In this document: one piece after another, positions 9,301 through 17,433 of the stretch
Layout of the letters: every line of letters starts with the position of its first letter
Position numbering within the stretch: the stretch's first letter is position 1
DNA from: UBA6448 sp964430785
GTDB lineage: Bacteria; Bacillota_I; Bacilli_A; RF39; UBA660
NCBI GenBank assembly: GCA_964430785.1
Contig: CAYSFJ010000001.1
Span: 5,894-69,893, forward strand
Direction: 5' to 3'
DNA: 64,000 nucleotides
Notes under the pieces: model-generated
The model's input: only the letters and a program-made list of their open reading frames with translations
What the model was told of the DNA's origin: nothing
Database searches by the model: none
Program-made: the position numbers and the translations under genes

Positions 9301-9456
9301 ATTAAAGGAGATAAATTATTACTTAATGCCTTAAGTATTTCAAGAAATTTTTCATTTGCTTATCGACAAAATCAAATATTTATAACTTTAAAATTAACTA
9401 ATCTAAAAGAGCATTTTATAAGATACATTGTTAGATTACTTAATACAATTAATTAG
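6307..9456 (+). CDS. mfd: Transcription-repair coupling factor
   Basis: An ATP-dependent translocase that removes stalled RNA polymerase and recruits UvrA. The domains in order are the UvrB-like N-terminal part, a CarD-like RNA polymerase interaction domain near residue 380 (GDYVVHINHGIG), then RecG-like helicase motifs with Walker A GDVGFGKTE near 535 and DEEQRFG near 637, and the C-terminal TRCF domain. At 1049 residues it is about 100 shorter than B. subtilis Mfd. The start ATG 6307 is preferred over ATG 6295 because GGAG at 6298-6301 fits the former. Confidence 0.95.
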   Translation: MDFLDNLFIYKNNSVICGLTSELNVFYLLNLFKKQNKNIICLVSSIYEANNYYNLFQTYTDDVLLFLKDEFISDIVATSPELKLTRLNTLDKINSKKHIIICNLMGYLMLLPNNKEFYQSKLYLKVSDSLSRKTLLDTLYNFGYNKDSLTTASGDFSVRGMVVDIFLINEKHPIRIEFDDDTIESIRYFDEDTQRTINSIDEIIIKPIIELNTDKNNSIYDYSDNAIVVNIDLPQILASYKKICEDAINYKEHSGNENKIFFSFEEINPKYNITLNHFKNSKSDIELISQNIDNFNNDFSTLKNCVTKWKNEGKQIYFYLSNNNEIKKIRELFSDIKIINKKINHGFIIGNYVVISEFDIDNIKRDYKYQNNLYGGKKIVDYNELNKGDYVVHINHGIGIYNGLVSLTSNSVTKDYIQLLYDDNDKIYIPVQKIENIYKYSDKDGSKPKINKLNSASWLKTRKFVEAKIKDITKELMELYQKRLETKTTPYKRFEEELIFGNEFIYDLTLDQKNAVNDINDDLDSDIPMDRLLCGDVGFGKTEVALRAMFRTILNNKQVIYLCPTTILSKQQFNVAKKRFASWPIEIRLYNRFTTLKEEQNILTGLENGSIDVVFGTHKLFNDKIKYKKLGLLVIDEEQRFGVKHKEKIKELKNDINVLTLSATPIPRTLKMALSGLRNLSIIETAPNNRYPVQTYVTSEDDYIIKDAIYKELGRNGQIFILYNNIEGLLSKLSDLKMLVPEAKIRYAHGQMNKDELDEIMDDFTLHKFDILLCTTIIENGIDIANANTLIIYNADNFGLAQLYQIRGRVGRSDKIAYAYLLYNKNKMLNKTAIKRLHAIKEFTALGSGYKIAMRDLSIRGSGDIFGSSQAGFVDTVGVALYTKMIEDELKQIKGLPVNESENEQTLININTHIDDSYVSDENIKIEIHQMINEIDSYDKLQQIKNTLEDRFGKITIEIEDYMYEEWFEKIAQKYNITQIRQTDRFIEIVLPTHLTQKIKGDKLLLNALSISRNFSFAYRQNQIFITLKLTNLKEHFIRYIVRLLNTIN

Positions 9457-9501
9457 TATAATATATAAAAATGAAAACATACTAAATATGAGGTGTGTTT
9501 T

Positions 9502-9990
9502 TTGAAAAGTACAGGTATTGTTAGAAAAATAGATGAATTAGGTAGAATTGTTATTCCAAAAGAAATACGTAATATACTTTCTATACGTAGTAATGATGAT
9601 TTAGAAATATTTATTGATGATATGAAAATAATATTATCTAAATATGAAAAAAGTAATAGTATTTTAAATTATTCAAATACTATAGTAAAACTTATTAATG
9701 ATAATTTAGATATAAAAATGTTTGTTACTAATAAAGATAAAGTTATTACGGATGGTAGTTTTAAAGAAAAAGAAATAGATAAAAAATTAATAAATTTAAT
9801 TTATGAGAGAAAAAAATATGAATCTATTTGTGTTGAAAAAATAATTAATTTAACAGGTTATTTTCTAATCTACCCAATTATTGTTGATAGTGATATTTTA
9901 GGACTACTTATATTTGTAAAAAATAATTTGTTTACAAATGAAGAAAAAATTATAACCAATATTGTCTTAAAACTTATTGAAAACCATTAA
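9502..9990 (+). CDS. spoVT: Stage V sporulation regulator SpoVT
   Basis: An AbrB-type swapped-hairpin DNA-binding domain at residues 1-50 (TGIVRKIDELGRIVIPKE) followed by a GAF-like C-terminal domain, 162 residues in all. This is the architecture of SpoVT, the forespore regulator made under sigma-G. The start is TTG 9502 with GAGGTG six bases upstream, which gives the conserved N-terminus. It follows mfd, as in B. subtilis. A second AbrB paralogue cannot be excluded by sequence alone, but the C-terminal domain argues for SpoVT. Confidence 0.88.
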   Translation: MKSTGIVRKIDELGRIVIPKEIRNILSIRSNDDLEIFIDDMKIILSKYEKSNSILNYSNTIVKLINDNLDIKMFVTNKDKVITDGSFKEKEIDKKLINLIYERKKYESICVEKIINLTGYFLIYPIIVDSDILGLLIFVKNNLFTNEEKIITNIVLKLIENH

Positions 9991-10005
9991 AAATTATGAT
10001 AATAT
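9977..10005 (+). promoter_or_regulatory. Predicted promoter of the dut-metG T-box transcript
   Basis: TTGAAA (9977-9982) and TAATAT (10000-10005) with a 17-bp spacer. The predicted start near 10012 is just ahead of the T-box stem I. The -35 overlaps the end of spoVT. Confidence 0.6.
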
Positions 10006-10011
10006 TTACTT

Positions 10012-10211
10012 ATTAAATGTTGAGAAGAAGGATTTATAAATTATATTTATAGAGAGCTTAAGTTTGGTGGAATTAAGTAATAAAAAATTTATATTGTGGG
10101 TCTTTGAGTTTAATGGTTAATTACCTTATAATTAAAAAGAGCATGTGAATCATGAATTAAGGTGGTACCGCGGATTATATTCGTCCTTTAGTTCGTGATT
10201 TTTTGTTTTTT
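10012..10211 (+). promoter_or_regulatory. T-box leader, methionine specifier
   Basis: A tRNA-sensing leader. The T-box core GGTGGTACCGCGG lies at 10161-10173. An ATG in the expected specifier position at 10113-10115, flanked by TTTA and a purine, reads methionine and fits the downstream metG. The terminator is formed by 10148-10160 pairing with 10188-10200, followed by T-rich sequence to 10211. Uncharged tRNA-Met should stabilise the antiterminator and raise expression of dut and metG. Confidence 0.93.
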
Positions 10212-10229
10212 TAGAAAAGAGGAGTGAAA

Positions 10230-10703
10230 ATGGAAAGAGGATTTGAAAAAATAAGTTTTGCTGAATTTAAAAAAAGTGTTAAAGATGATAAAGAATTATA
10301 TGAAAGTATAGTTTTACCTATCCGAAAGACAAGTAAAAGTGCGGGATATGATTTTATTGCTTTTGAAGATGTAACTATTAAGCCTGGAGAAATAAAAAAA
10401 ATTCCTACTGGTTATAAAGTTAAAATTAAAGATGATGAAGTACTTTTAATTGTGGTAAGAAGTTCAATGGGATTTAAATATAATATTAGATTATGTAATC
10501 AAGTTGGTATAATTGATGCCGATTATTATAATAATAAATCTAATGAAGGTCACATGTATGTAGCACTTCAAAATGAAGGAACAAAGGATTTTGTGATAAA
10601 TAAGGGTGATGCCTATGCTCAAGGAATAATTATTAAATATTTAACTTGTGGTGAAGAAAATAATAATCAACGTACAGGTGGCATTGGAAGTACGAATAAC
10701 TAG
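10230..10703 (+). CDS. dut: dUTP diphosphatase (trimeric dUTPase)
   Basis: Hydrolyses dUTP to dUMP and pyrophosphate, keeping uracil out of DNA and feeding thymidylate synthesis. All five dUTPase motifs are visible: SAGYDF, RSSMGFK, the NQVGIIDADY region, GDAYAQG and the C-terminal RTGGIGSTN. It has 157 residues plus an unusual N-terminal segment of about 35 residues before motif I. The start ATG 10230 follows GAGGAG at 10219-10224. It is the first gene behind a methionine T-box and lies nine bases before metG, an unexpected pairing. Confidence 0.9.
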   Translation: MERGFEKISFAEFKKSVKDDKELYESIVLPIRKTSKSAGYDFIAFEDVTIKPGEIKKIPTGYKVKIKDDEVLLIVVRSSMGFKYNIRLCNQVGIIDADYYNNKSNEGHMYVALQNEGTKDFVINKGDAYAQGIIIKYLTCGEENNNQRTGGIGSTNN

Positions 10704-10712
10704 GAGGCTTGT

Positions 10713-12245
10713 ATGGAAAATAAAAAATTTTATATAACAACACCAATATATTATCCATCAGATAATTTTCATATTGGTCATTGTTATACTACAATAATTG
10801 CGGACTCTATTGCTAGATTTAAAAGGCTATCTGGTTATGATACCTTTTTCTTAACTGGTACGGATGAGCATGGTCAAAAGATTGAAAAAAAAGCTAAAGA
10901 AAACGGAGTTAACCCAAAAGAATATGTTGATAAAATAGTAGAAAATGCAAAAGATTTATGGTCAAGTTTAGATATTAGTTATGATAAGTTTATAAGAACA
11001 ACTGATTCCTATCATATAGAGGTTGTTCAAAAAATATTTAAAAAACTTTATGATCAGGGAGATATTTATAAAGGTGAATATAAAGGACTTTATTGTACTC
11101 CATGTGAATCATTTTGGACTGAAACTCAACTTGATGAAAATGGAAAATGTCCTGATTGTCATAGAGACGTTCACGAGGTAAAAGAGGAAGCATATTTTTT
11201 TAAACTTTCTAAATATCAGGATTGGTTAGAAAACTTTTTGGAAAATAATCCAAATTTTATAGAACCATCATCAAGAAAAAATGAAATGATTAATAATTTT
11301 ATCAAACCAGGTTTATCAGATTTATGTGTTTCGAGAACATCATTTAAATGGGGTGTACCAGTATCATTTGATGATAAACATGTCGTTTATGTATGGATAG
11401 ATGCGTTATCAAATTATATTTCTGCATTAGGTTATTTATCAAATGATGATTCTTTGTTTAAAAAATATTGGCCTGCAGATTTACATATTGTAGGTAAAGA
11501 AATAGTTAGATTTCATACAATTATCTGGCCAATTATGTTAAAAGCATTAGATTTACCATTACCTAAAAAGGTATTTGGTCATGGTTGGTTAATAATTAAT
11601 GGTGGTAAGATTTCCAAAAGTTTAGGTAATTATAAAGATCCTAGGGAATATATTAATTCATATGGTGTAGATGCAGTTAGATACTATGCACTTCGTGAAG
11701 TACCTTTTGGTAGTGATGGTAATTTCTCCGAGGAATCACTTATTACAAGAACAAATTCAGATTTAGCTAATATATTAGGTAATTTAGTTAATAGAACTAT
11801 TGGAATGGTTAATAAATATTTTGATGGTAAAATACAAAATATTAAAGATTATGAAGATATAGACAAAGAATTGATTGATTATGCAGTTAATTTAAAGGAA
11901 AGTGTAACATCTTTAGTTGATGATTTACAGTTATCAATTGCTTTAGAAAAAATATTTGATTTATTTAGAAAATGTAATAAATATATAGATGATGTTACTC
12001 CATGGATACTTGCAAAAGATGAAAGTAAGAAAGAAAGGCTTGAATGTATACTTTATAATTTACTTGAATGTATAAGAATTGGAAGTGTTTTGTTACAAGC
12101 ATTTTTACCCTCAACTGCTGAAAAAATATTTAAACAAATTAATACTAAAGAAACATCATTTGAAAGTATTAGTGAATTTGGAAAATATGAAAGTCCAAAT
12201 GTTGTTAGTGAACCTGAAGTATTATTTGCAAGGATTACAAAATAA
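10713..12245 (+). CDS. metG: Methionyl-tRNA synthetase
   Basis: Charges tRNA-Met. HIGH is at residues 20-23, a CxxC...CxxC zinc knuckle near 128-150, and KISKS near 299-303, all in class I order. At 510 residues the protein stops after the anticodon-binding helical domain and lacks the C-terminal EMAP-II-like tRNA-binding domain found in the 664-residue B. subtilis enzyme. Expression is expected to follow the upstream T-box. It overlaps tatD by one base. Confidence 0.96.
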   Translation: MENKKFYITTPIYYPSDNFHIGHCYTTIIADSIARFKRLSGYDTFFLTGTDEHGQKIEKKAKENGVNPKEYVDKIVENAKDLWSSLDISYDKFIRTTDSYHIEVVQKIFKKLYDQGDIYKGEYKGLYCTPCESFWTETQLDENGKCPDCHRDVHEVKEEAYFFKLSKYQDWLENFLENNPNFIEPSSRKNEMINNFIKPGLSDLCVSRTSFKWGVPVSFDDKHVVYVWIDALSNYISALGYLSNDDSLFKKYWPADLHIVGKEIVRFHTIIWPIMLKALDLPLPKKVFGHGWLIINGGKISKSLGNYKDPREYINSYGVDAVRYYALREVPFGSDGNFSEESLITRTNSDLANILGNLVNRTIGMVNKYFDGKIQNIKDYEDIDKELIDYAVNLKESVTSLVDDLQLSIALEKIFDLFRKCNKYIDDVTPWILAKDESKKERLECILYNLLECIRIGSVLLQAFLPSTAEKIFKQINTKETSFESISEFGKYESPNVVSEPEVLFARITK

Positions 12246-12994
12246 TGTTTATTGATACTCATTGCCATTTATATAAAAGTTATTATGATGATATAAGTGA
12301 TATTATAAAAAATTCTAAAAATAATGGTATTGTTAAATTTATTAATGCTGGATGTGATAAGGAAACTAATGAAGAAGTTTTAAATATAAAAAAAGATAAT
12401 ATTTATGCAGTTATAGGCTATCATCCAGAATATGCAAATGAAATTACTGAGGAAGATATTTCTTTACTAGAAGAAAAGATTATTAATTCAAATGTAGTAG
12501 GAATTGGTGAAATAGGTTTAGATTATCATTATGATGGATTTAATAAAGAAAAGCAGATTGATATTTTTGAAAAACAATTATTAATTGCAGAAAAACATAA
12601 TTTGCCCGTTGTAATTCACAGTAGAGATGCTGGATATGATACTATAAATATCTTAAAAAAATATAATGTTAAGGGAGTAATACATTCATTTACTGGTAGT
12701 TTTGAAATGGCTAAAGAATATATAAAATTGGGATTTTATTTAGGTGTTAATGGAGTAATTACTTTTAAAAATTGTAAGTTAATTGATGTATATAAAATTT
12801 TGGGAATTGAAAATATTTTACTTGAAACAGACAGTCCTTATTTAACACCAGTTCCCTTTAGGGGAAAACAAAATTTTCCTGGCAATATTAAATATATTGC
12901 TGAGTTTATTTGTGATAATTTAGATATATCAATGGATAAGCTTTCTAGTATAACTAATTCTAATGTTAAAAAACTATTTAATATAGGTATATAA
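12245..12994 (+). CDS. tatD: TatD family metal-dependent hydrolase
   Basis: A TIM-barrel metallohydrolase (YabD in B. subtilis), with 3'-5' exonuclease or DNase activity known for family members. The metal ligands appear as HCH near the N-terminus (residues 5-7), the GIGEIGLDYH segment, VIHSRDA, and ETDSPYLTP. The length of 249 is typical. The one-base overlap with metG implies coupled translation, and the metG-tatD pairing is conserved in Firmicutes. Confidence 0.92.
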   Translation: MFIDTHCHLYKSYYDDISDIIKNSKNNGIVKFINAGCDKETNEEVLNIKKDNIYAVIGYHPEYANEITEEDISLLEEKIINSNVVGIGEIGLDYHYDGFNKEKQIDIFEKQLLIAEKHNLPVVIHSRDAGYDTINILKKYNVKGVIHSFTGSFEMAKEYIKLGFYLGVNGVITFKNCKLIDVYKILGIENILLETDSPYLTPVPFRGKQNFPGNIKYIAEFICDNLDISMDKLSSITNSNVKKLFNIGI

Positions 12995-13018
12995 CTTTTT
13001 TTGTTATATACTTTTTTC
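12987..13018 (+). terminator. Rho-independent terminator after tatD
   Basis: A perfect 9-bp stem (12987-12995 with 13003-13011) and a 7-nt loop, followed by six T. The 5' arm overlaps the tatD stop codon. The stem is pure A/U apart from its two ends, so it is moderate in strength. Confidence 0.75.
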
Positions 13019-13038
13019 TTTATTTTAAATATTTTGTG

Positions 13039-13047
13039 TGCTATAAT
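13039..13047 (+). promoter_or_regulatory. Predicted extended -10 promoter
   Basis: TG-C-TATAAT (13039-13047) is a perfect extended -10, 20 bp ahead of the 3D-domain gene. No convincing -35 is seen. Confidence 0.5.
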
Positions 13048-13066
13048 TTTTTTATAAGAGGAAAGT

Positions 13067-13603
13067 ATGAAGAAAGTGTTCAAAGTTTTTCAATTTCTAA
13101 TATTGGTTTTTGTAATATTTATAACTTTTACAAATAGTCCCATTTATGAGGCAAGGGTTCATAATAATAATCCAAATAAAACAATTGATGAAGTAGCAAT
13201 GGCTTTAAAAATAGATGAATTTGATTATGATGCTTTGTATAGTGTAAAAGATACTTATAATGGGCAGATTACTGGTTATATTTTTAATTGTCCATTATGT
13301 GGTGGTACTTTAGCATGTATGAGTAGTTATAATATAAAAGATGGAACTACTACATATCCAGATAGTCAATATGGTAATGTAAATATAGTGGCTTCAAGTG
13401 CAAATTTACCTTGTGGATCAATAGTTACATTTTCTGCACCTAGAGTTTCAAGTGAACCAGTAGTGGCAATAGTACTTGATAGGGGTGTACCAGGAAACGA
13501 CTTGGATTTGCTTTCTCCAAGTTATGATTATGCAATAAGTACAGTTGGTAGATTTGATGCTAGTTATGATGTTTTACGAATTGGATGGAATAATGAAAGC
13601 TAA
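13067..13603 (+). CDS. Secreted 3D-domain protein (YabE-like)
   Basis: A 178-residue protein with an N-terminal hydrophobic segment (residues 6-24) that is a signal peptide or anchor. The C-terminal region, about 100-165, has the 3D-domain pattern of spaced aspartates (VLDRGV, GNDLDLLSP) known from MltA-like and Sps/YabE cell-wall lytic proteins. Four cysteines are present, two of them in a CPLCGG motif near residue 75. It occupies the yabE position between tatD and rsmA, but the G5 domain and RNase M5 gene of B. subtilis are missing. The function as a peptidoglycan hydrolase is inferred. Confidence 0.65.
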   Translation: MKKVFKVFQFLILVFVIFITFTNSPIYEARVHNNNPNKTIDEVAMALKIDEFDYDALYSVKDTYNGQITGYIFNCPLCGGTLACMSSYNIKDGTTTYPDSQYGNVNIVASSANLPCGSIVTFSAPRVSSEPVVAIVLDRGVPGNDLDLLSPSYDYAISTVGRFDASYDVLRIGWNNES

Positions 13604-14360
13604 AAAATATTTTGGACAAAATTTTTTAAAAAATGAATTAATTATTAAACAAATAACCGATTTAGTAAATCCCAATAAAAATGATTTAATTATTGAAATT
13701 GGACCAGGCATGGGAGCTCTTACAAAATATTTGTTAAAAAAGGGTGCAGATTTAGTCTGCATCGAAATAGATAAGGATTTAAAGAAATATCTTGATAAAT
13801 ATGAAAGTGATAATTGCACTATTATCTATGATGATATTTTAAATGTTAATTTAAATAAAATTGTGGGTAATTATGATAATATTATAGTTGTAGGTAATTT
13901 ACCTTATTATATAACAAGTCCAATCTTAGAATATTTAATTAATAATATAAAGGCAAAAAAAATGGTATTTATGGTTCAAAAAGAAGTTGCAGATAGATAT
14001 AGTGCAAAAATAAATTCCAAAGAATATGGTTATTTTACATTATTTTTAAATTTTTATTATAATGTAAAAGAAGAAATATTTGTTGATAAAACAAATTTTG
14101 AACCAGTTCCAAAGGTTGATAGCATGGTTATAAGTTTAACATTAAAAGAAAAAATATATGATATTGATACAGAAAAATATTTTAATTTTCTAAAAGAATG
14201 TTTTTCTCATAAAAGAAAAACCTTAAAAAATAATATTATTTCTAATGATTTTTCTAAAATACTAGTTATATTAAAAAAATATGATTTATCTGAAAATGTT
14301 CGTGCAGAACAAATTAGTGAAGATATATTCATTGAAATTTTTAAAAATTTAGAGTGCTAA
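13593..14360 (+). CDS. rsmA: 16S rRNA dimethyladenosine transferase
   Basis: KsgA/RsmA dimethylates two adjacent adenines in helix 45 of 16S rRNA. The start KKYFGQNFL, the SAM motif EIGPGMGAL and the catalytic NLPYYITSP are intact in 255 residues. ATG 13593 was chosen because the product then begins exactly at the family N-terminus. It overlaps the 3D-domain gene by 11 bases, so the two are cotranscribed. Confidence 0.95.
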   Translation: MKAKKYFGQNFLKNELIIKQITDLVNPNKNDLIIEIGPGMGALTKYLLKKGADLVCIEIDKDLKKYLDKYESDNCTIIYDDILNVNLNKIVGNYDNIIVVGNLPYYITSPILEYLINNIKAKKMVFMVQKEVADRYSAKINSKEYGYFTLFLNFYYNVKEEIFVDKTNFEPVPKVDSMVISLTLKEKIYDIDTEKYFNFLKECFSHKRKTLKNNIISNDFSKILVILKKYDLSENVRAEQISEDIFIEIFKNLEC

Positions 14361-14372
14361 GGGCACTTTTTC
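14353..14372 (+). terminator. Terminator after rsmA
   Basis: AGTGC (14353-14357) pairs with GCACT (14363-14367) around a 5-nt loop that contains the rsmA stop codon, followed by TTTTT. Confidence 0.75.
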
Positions 14373-14401
14373 TTGTTAATTAAATATTAATAGTTTATAA
14401 T
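14373..14401 (+). promoter_or_regulatory. Predicted sigma-A promoter of the SDR-YnbB operon
   Basis: TTGTTA (14373-14378) and a perfect TATAAT (14396-14401) with a 17-bp spacer, immediately after the rsmA terminator. Confidence 0.7.
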
Positions 14402-14426
14402 ACAAATTGTTTGAAAGGGGATTTTT

Positions 14427-15149
14427 ATGCATAAAATAGTTTTAGTAACTGGCGGATCAAGGGGTATTGGTGCGGCCATCGCATTACAATTTGCTAAAAA
14501 TAATTATGATGTTATAATTAATTACTTAAATAGTGAAGAAGAAGTAATTTCTTTACAAAAAAATATTATTACAAATTATAATGTTAGATGTGAAGTAATA
14601 AAATGTGATATTTCTAATGAAAAGGATGTCATTTATATGACAAATTTTATTAAAAAAAATTTTAAAAAAATAGATGTTTTGGTTAATAATGCTGGTATAT
14701 GTAATGATATGATTTTAGATTATAAAACTTATGATGATTTTAAAAAAGTTATTGATGTTAATTTAAATGGAACATTTCTTGTAACTAAATATATATCTAA
14801 ATTAATAAATAGTGGTAGTGTTATTAATATCTCTTCGACTAATGGTATTGATACATACTATCCAGAAAGTATAGATTATGATGCCTCAAAGGCAGGAGTA
14901 ATTTCGCTTACTCATAATTTTGCAAAGTTGCTTGCTCCAAAGATAAGGGTTAATGCAATATGTCCAGGTTGGGTAGAAACCGATCAAAATAAGGAACTTT
15001 CCTTAAAACAAATAAAAAATATAAAAAAAGGCATTTTACTTAAACGGTTTGCTAAACCTCAGGAAATTGCTAGTGTAACATTTTTTGTGGCAAATGAAAG
15101 TTATATAAATAATTCTATTATAAGGGTAGACGGAGGCAGTATATGTTAG
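14427..15149 (+). CDS. SDR-family oxidoreductase (FabG-like)
   Basis: A short-chain dehydrogenase of 240 residues. The Rossmann motif TGGSRGIG is at 8-15, NNAG at 87-90, and the catalytic Ser (SS, 136-137), Tyr151 and Lys155 are in place. The closest named family is 3-oxoacyl-ACP reductase FabG, but no fatty-acid genes are nearby, so the substrate is unknown. It overlaps the following PLP enzyme gene by seven bases, which suggests a joint pathway or at least a shared mRNA. Confidence 0.8.
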   Translation: MHKIVLVTGGSRGIGAAIALQFAKNNYDVIINYLNSEEEVISLQKNIITNYNVRCEVIKCDISNEKDVIYMTNFIKKNFKKIDVLVNNAGICNDMILDYKTYDDFKKVIDVNLNGTFLVTKYISKLINSGSVINISSTNGIDTYYPESIDYDASKAGVISLTHNFAKLLAPKIRVNAICPGWVETDQNKELSLKQIKNIKKGILLKRFAKPQEIASVTFFVANESYINNSIIRVDGGSIC

Positions 15150-16345
15150 ATGTTGAAAAAGATATAAAAAAATACTTAAATAATGTAGATGAAATAGTTT
15201 ATTTTAATTCACAAAAGATACTTAATGCATTTATTAAAGAAAAAGTTAGTGAAAGTGATTTTAATATTACCACAGGTTATGGATATGCTGATATTGGAAG
15301 AGATAAAATTGAAAGAATATATGCTGATATTTTTTTATGTGACGATGCATTAGTTAGAAATCAGTTTATCTCTGGTTCACATGCTTTAACTGTTTGCCTT
15401 TTTGCATTGCTTAGACCTTTTGATACTCTTTTATCAATTACGGGAAAACCATATGATACACTTGATGAAGTAATTGGAATAAAGGATAGTCCAAGTTCTT
15501 TGAAATCATTTAATATTAATTATGAACAAATAGATTTATTTAATGATGATTTTGATTATGAACTTATAAAACAAAAATTAAAAAATAAATATTACAAGGT
15601 AATAGAAATTCAGCGTTCAAAAGGGTATTCTCAAAGAAAAAGTTTAAGTATTGATAAGCTAGAAAAAGTTATTAAAATAATAAAAAAACTTTCACCAAAA
15701 AGTATTATCATGGTGGACAATTGTTATTGTGAACTAGTAAGTAAAAAGGAACCAACACAAGTAGGAGCTGATATAGTGGTGGGTTCTTTAATAAAAAACT
15801 TAGGTGGAGGTATAGCAAGTAATGGTGCATATATTGTTGGTAAAAAAGATCTTGTTGCTTTAGCAGGTGAAAGATTAAATCTTCCAGGAGAAGGAAAGGA
15901 TGTTGGTCCATCATTAGGTGCTAATAAAGATATATTAAAAGGATTATATTTTGCTCCTTCAGTAGTTGGGGCCTCTTTAAAAAGTGCAATACTAACTAGT
16001 TATTTATTCGAAAAAAAAGGATATGATGTGGAACCTAAATATTATGATGATAGAGCAGATATTGTTCAGTGTATTACATTTCATAATGAAAAAGACATGG
16101 TTAAATATGTTCAAAGTATTCAGTCAATGTGTGCTATTGATTCAAATGTTATTCCAGAAAAAAGTGATATTCCAGGTTATTCAAATAAAATAATTATGGC
16201 AAGCGGGTCTTTTACACAGGGTTCGTCGATAGAACTTTCATGTGATGGTCCTATAAAAGAACCTTATATAGTATATCAACAAGGCTCTCTTACTTATGAA
16301 TATGGAAAAATAGCAATTATTAATGCAATTTCAAAATTGGATTAA
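15143..16345 (+). CDS. YnbB-like PLP enzyme (methionine gamma-lyase-related)
   Basis: A fold-type I PLP-dependent protein of 400 residues in the family often annotated as aluminium resistance protein or methionine gamma-lyase family (YnbB in B. subtilis). The Schiff-base lysine is Lys218 in GSLIKNLGGG, and SGSHALTVCLFALLRP near residue 72 is a family signature. The true substrate of this family is not established. It is coupled to the upstream SDR gene by overlap. Confidence 0.8.
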   Translation: MLDVEKDIKKYLNNVDEIVYFNSQKILNAFIKEKVSESDFNITTGYGYADIGRDKIERIYADIFLCDDALVRNQFISGSHALTVCLFALLRPFDTLLSITGKPYDTLDEVIGIKDSPSSLKSFNINYEQIDLFNDDFDYELIKQKLKNKYYKVIEIQRSKGYSQRKSLSIDKLEKVIKIIKKLSPKSIIMVDNCYCELVSKKEPTQVGADIVVGSLIKNLGGGIASNGAYIVGKKDLVALAGERLNLPGEGKDVGPSLGANKDILKGLYFAPSVVGASLKSAILTSYLFEKKGYDVEPKYYDDRADIVQCITFHNEKDMVKYVQSIQSMCAIDSNVIPEKSDIPGYSNKIIMASGSFTQGSSIELSCDGPIKEPYIVYQQGSLTYEYGKIAIINAISKLD

Positions 16346-16384
16346 TAATTTTTTTTATTTTGAATAAACTTTAATGGTGATATT

Positions 16385-17149
16385 TTGAACATAGAAAAAG
16401 GAGATTTTGTAACTCGAAAAAGTTATAATCATGATACTATATTTAAAGTTCTTTCTATAAGTGAGGATACTGTTTACTTAAAGGGTGTCTATGATAGATT
16501 ATACGCGGATAGTGATATTTTTGATTTAGTAAAAACTAATGAACAACCTGATGATTTTATAATAGATTTAGATATAACTGATGATAGAACAAGTTATTTT
16601 TATTTACCAGGTAAAGTGTTACATATTGATGGAGATAATGAGTATTTAGAAAAATGTTTGAAGTTTTATAAATCAAATAAAGTTTATGCAATTGGAAAAA
16701 AAATCGAGGAAGTTGAAATATCAAAACAATTACCAACTCTTTTAAAAAAAATTAAACCTGATATTTTAGTTATAACAGGTCATGATGCTTTCTATTCAAA
16801 AAAAGGAAATAAGAATGATATTAATAGTTATAAAAATTCAAAAAATTTTGTTAAAGCTATAATTCAAGCTCGAAATTATGAAAAGAATCATGAAAAATTA
16901 GTTATTATTGCTGGAGCATGTCAAAGTGCTTATGAAACTTTAATAAAAGCGGGTGCTAATTTTGCCTCAAGTCCCAAAAGAGTTAATATTCATGCCTTAG
17001 ATCCTGCGATTATTGCCACAACTATAGCACTTACTAAAACTGATACCCAAATTAATGTACCAAATTTGTTAGAAAAAACTAAATATGGAGCAAATGGTAT
17101 GGGAGGTATAATTACAAATGGTTTAATGTATGTGGGGTACCCAAGATGA
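16385..17149 (+). CDS. yabG: Sporulation-specific protease YabG
   Basis: The YabG family of cysteine proteases processes spore coat proteins, and in clostridia also germination proteins, under sigma-K control. The N-terminus (GDFVTRKSYN) and the C-terminal GACQSAYE and NIHALDP motifs match the family; 254 residues is slightly short against about 290. The start is TTG 16385 with GGTGAT just upstream. It lies after rsmA and before veg, as in B. subtilis, though two extra genes separate it from rsmA. No clear sigma-K promoter was seen in the 39-bp gap. Confidence 0.88.
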   Translation: MNIEKGDFVTRKSYNHDTIFKVLSISEDTVYLKGVYDRLYADSDIFDLVKTNEQPDDFIIDLDITDDRTSYFYLPGKVLHIDGDNEYLEKCLKFYKSNKVYAIGKKIEEVEISKQLPTLLKKIKPDILVITGHDAFYSKKGNKNDINSYKNSKNFVKAIIQARNYEKNHEKLVIIAGACQSAYETLIKAGANFASSPKRVNIHALDPAIIATTIALTKTDTQINVPNLLEKTKYGANGMGGIITNGLMYVGYPR

Positions 17150-17358
17150 ATTTGGATATTATTAAAGAAAAAATATCTTCCTCAAGAGGAAGAAAAGTAA
17201 AAATAACTGTTTATGGACTTCGTAATAAAATAAGTTTCTATGAGGGAACTATTCATAAAATTTATCCCAATATTTTTACAATAGTTAATAATCAAGAAGA
17301 AAAAAGTTTTGCTTATCGAGATATTATAACAAAAGATATAAAAATTATGTATATTTAA
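17146..17358 (+). CDS. veg: Veg family protein
   Basis: A 70-residue Veg protein with the conserved start IKEKISSSRGRKVKI and a small beta-barrel-like pattern. In B. subtilis Veg is abundant in vegetative cells and stimulates biofilm gene expression through SinR. It overlaps yabG by four bases (ATGA), so here veg follows a sporulation gene on the same mRNA. Any link to the SipW-like locus at 54490-57121 is speculation. Confidence 0.9.
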   Translation: MNLDIIKEKISSSRGRKVKITVYGLRNKISFYEGTIHKIYPNIFTIVNNQEEKSFAYRDIITKDIKIMYI

Positions 17359-17368
17359 TATTTTTCTC

Positions 17369-17397
17369 TTGATATTTGGAATTTTATAAGGTAAAAT
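17369..17397 (+). promoter_or_regulatory. Predicted promoter of spoVG
   Basis: TTGATA (17369-17374) and TAAAAT (17392-17397), 17-bp spacer, with a start expected near 17404. This resembles sigma-A rather than the sigma-H promoter of B. subtilis spoVG. Confidence 0.6.
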
Positions 17398-17433
17398 TAA
17401 ATTGTGAATAAATGATAAAGGAGTGGTGAGTAA

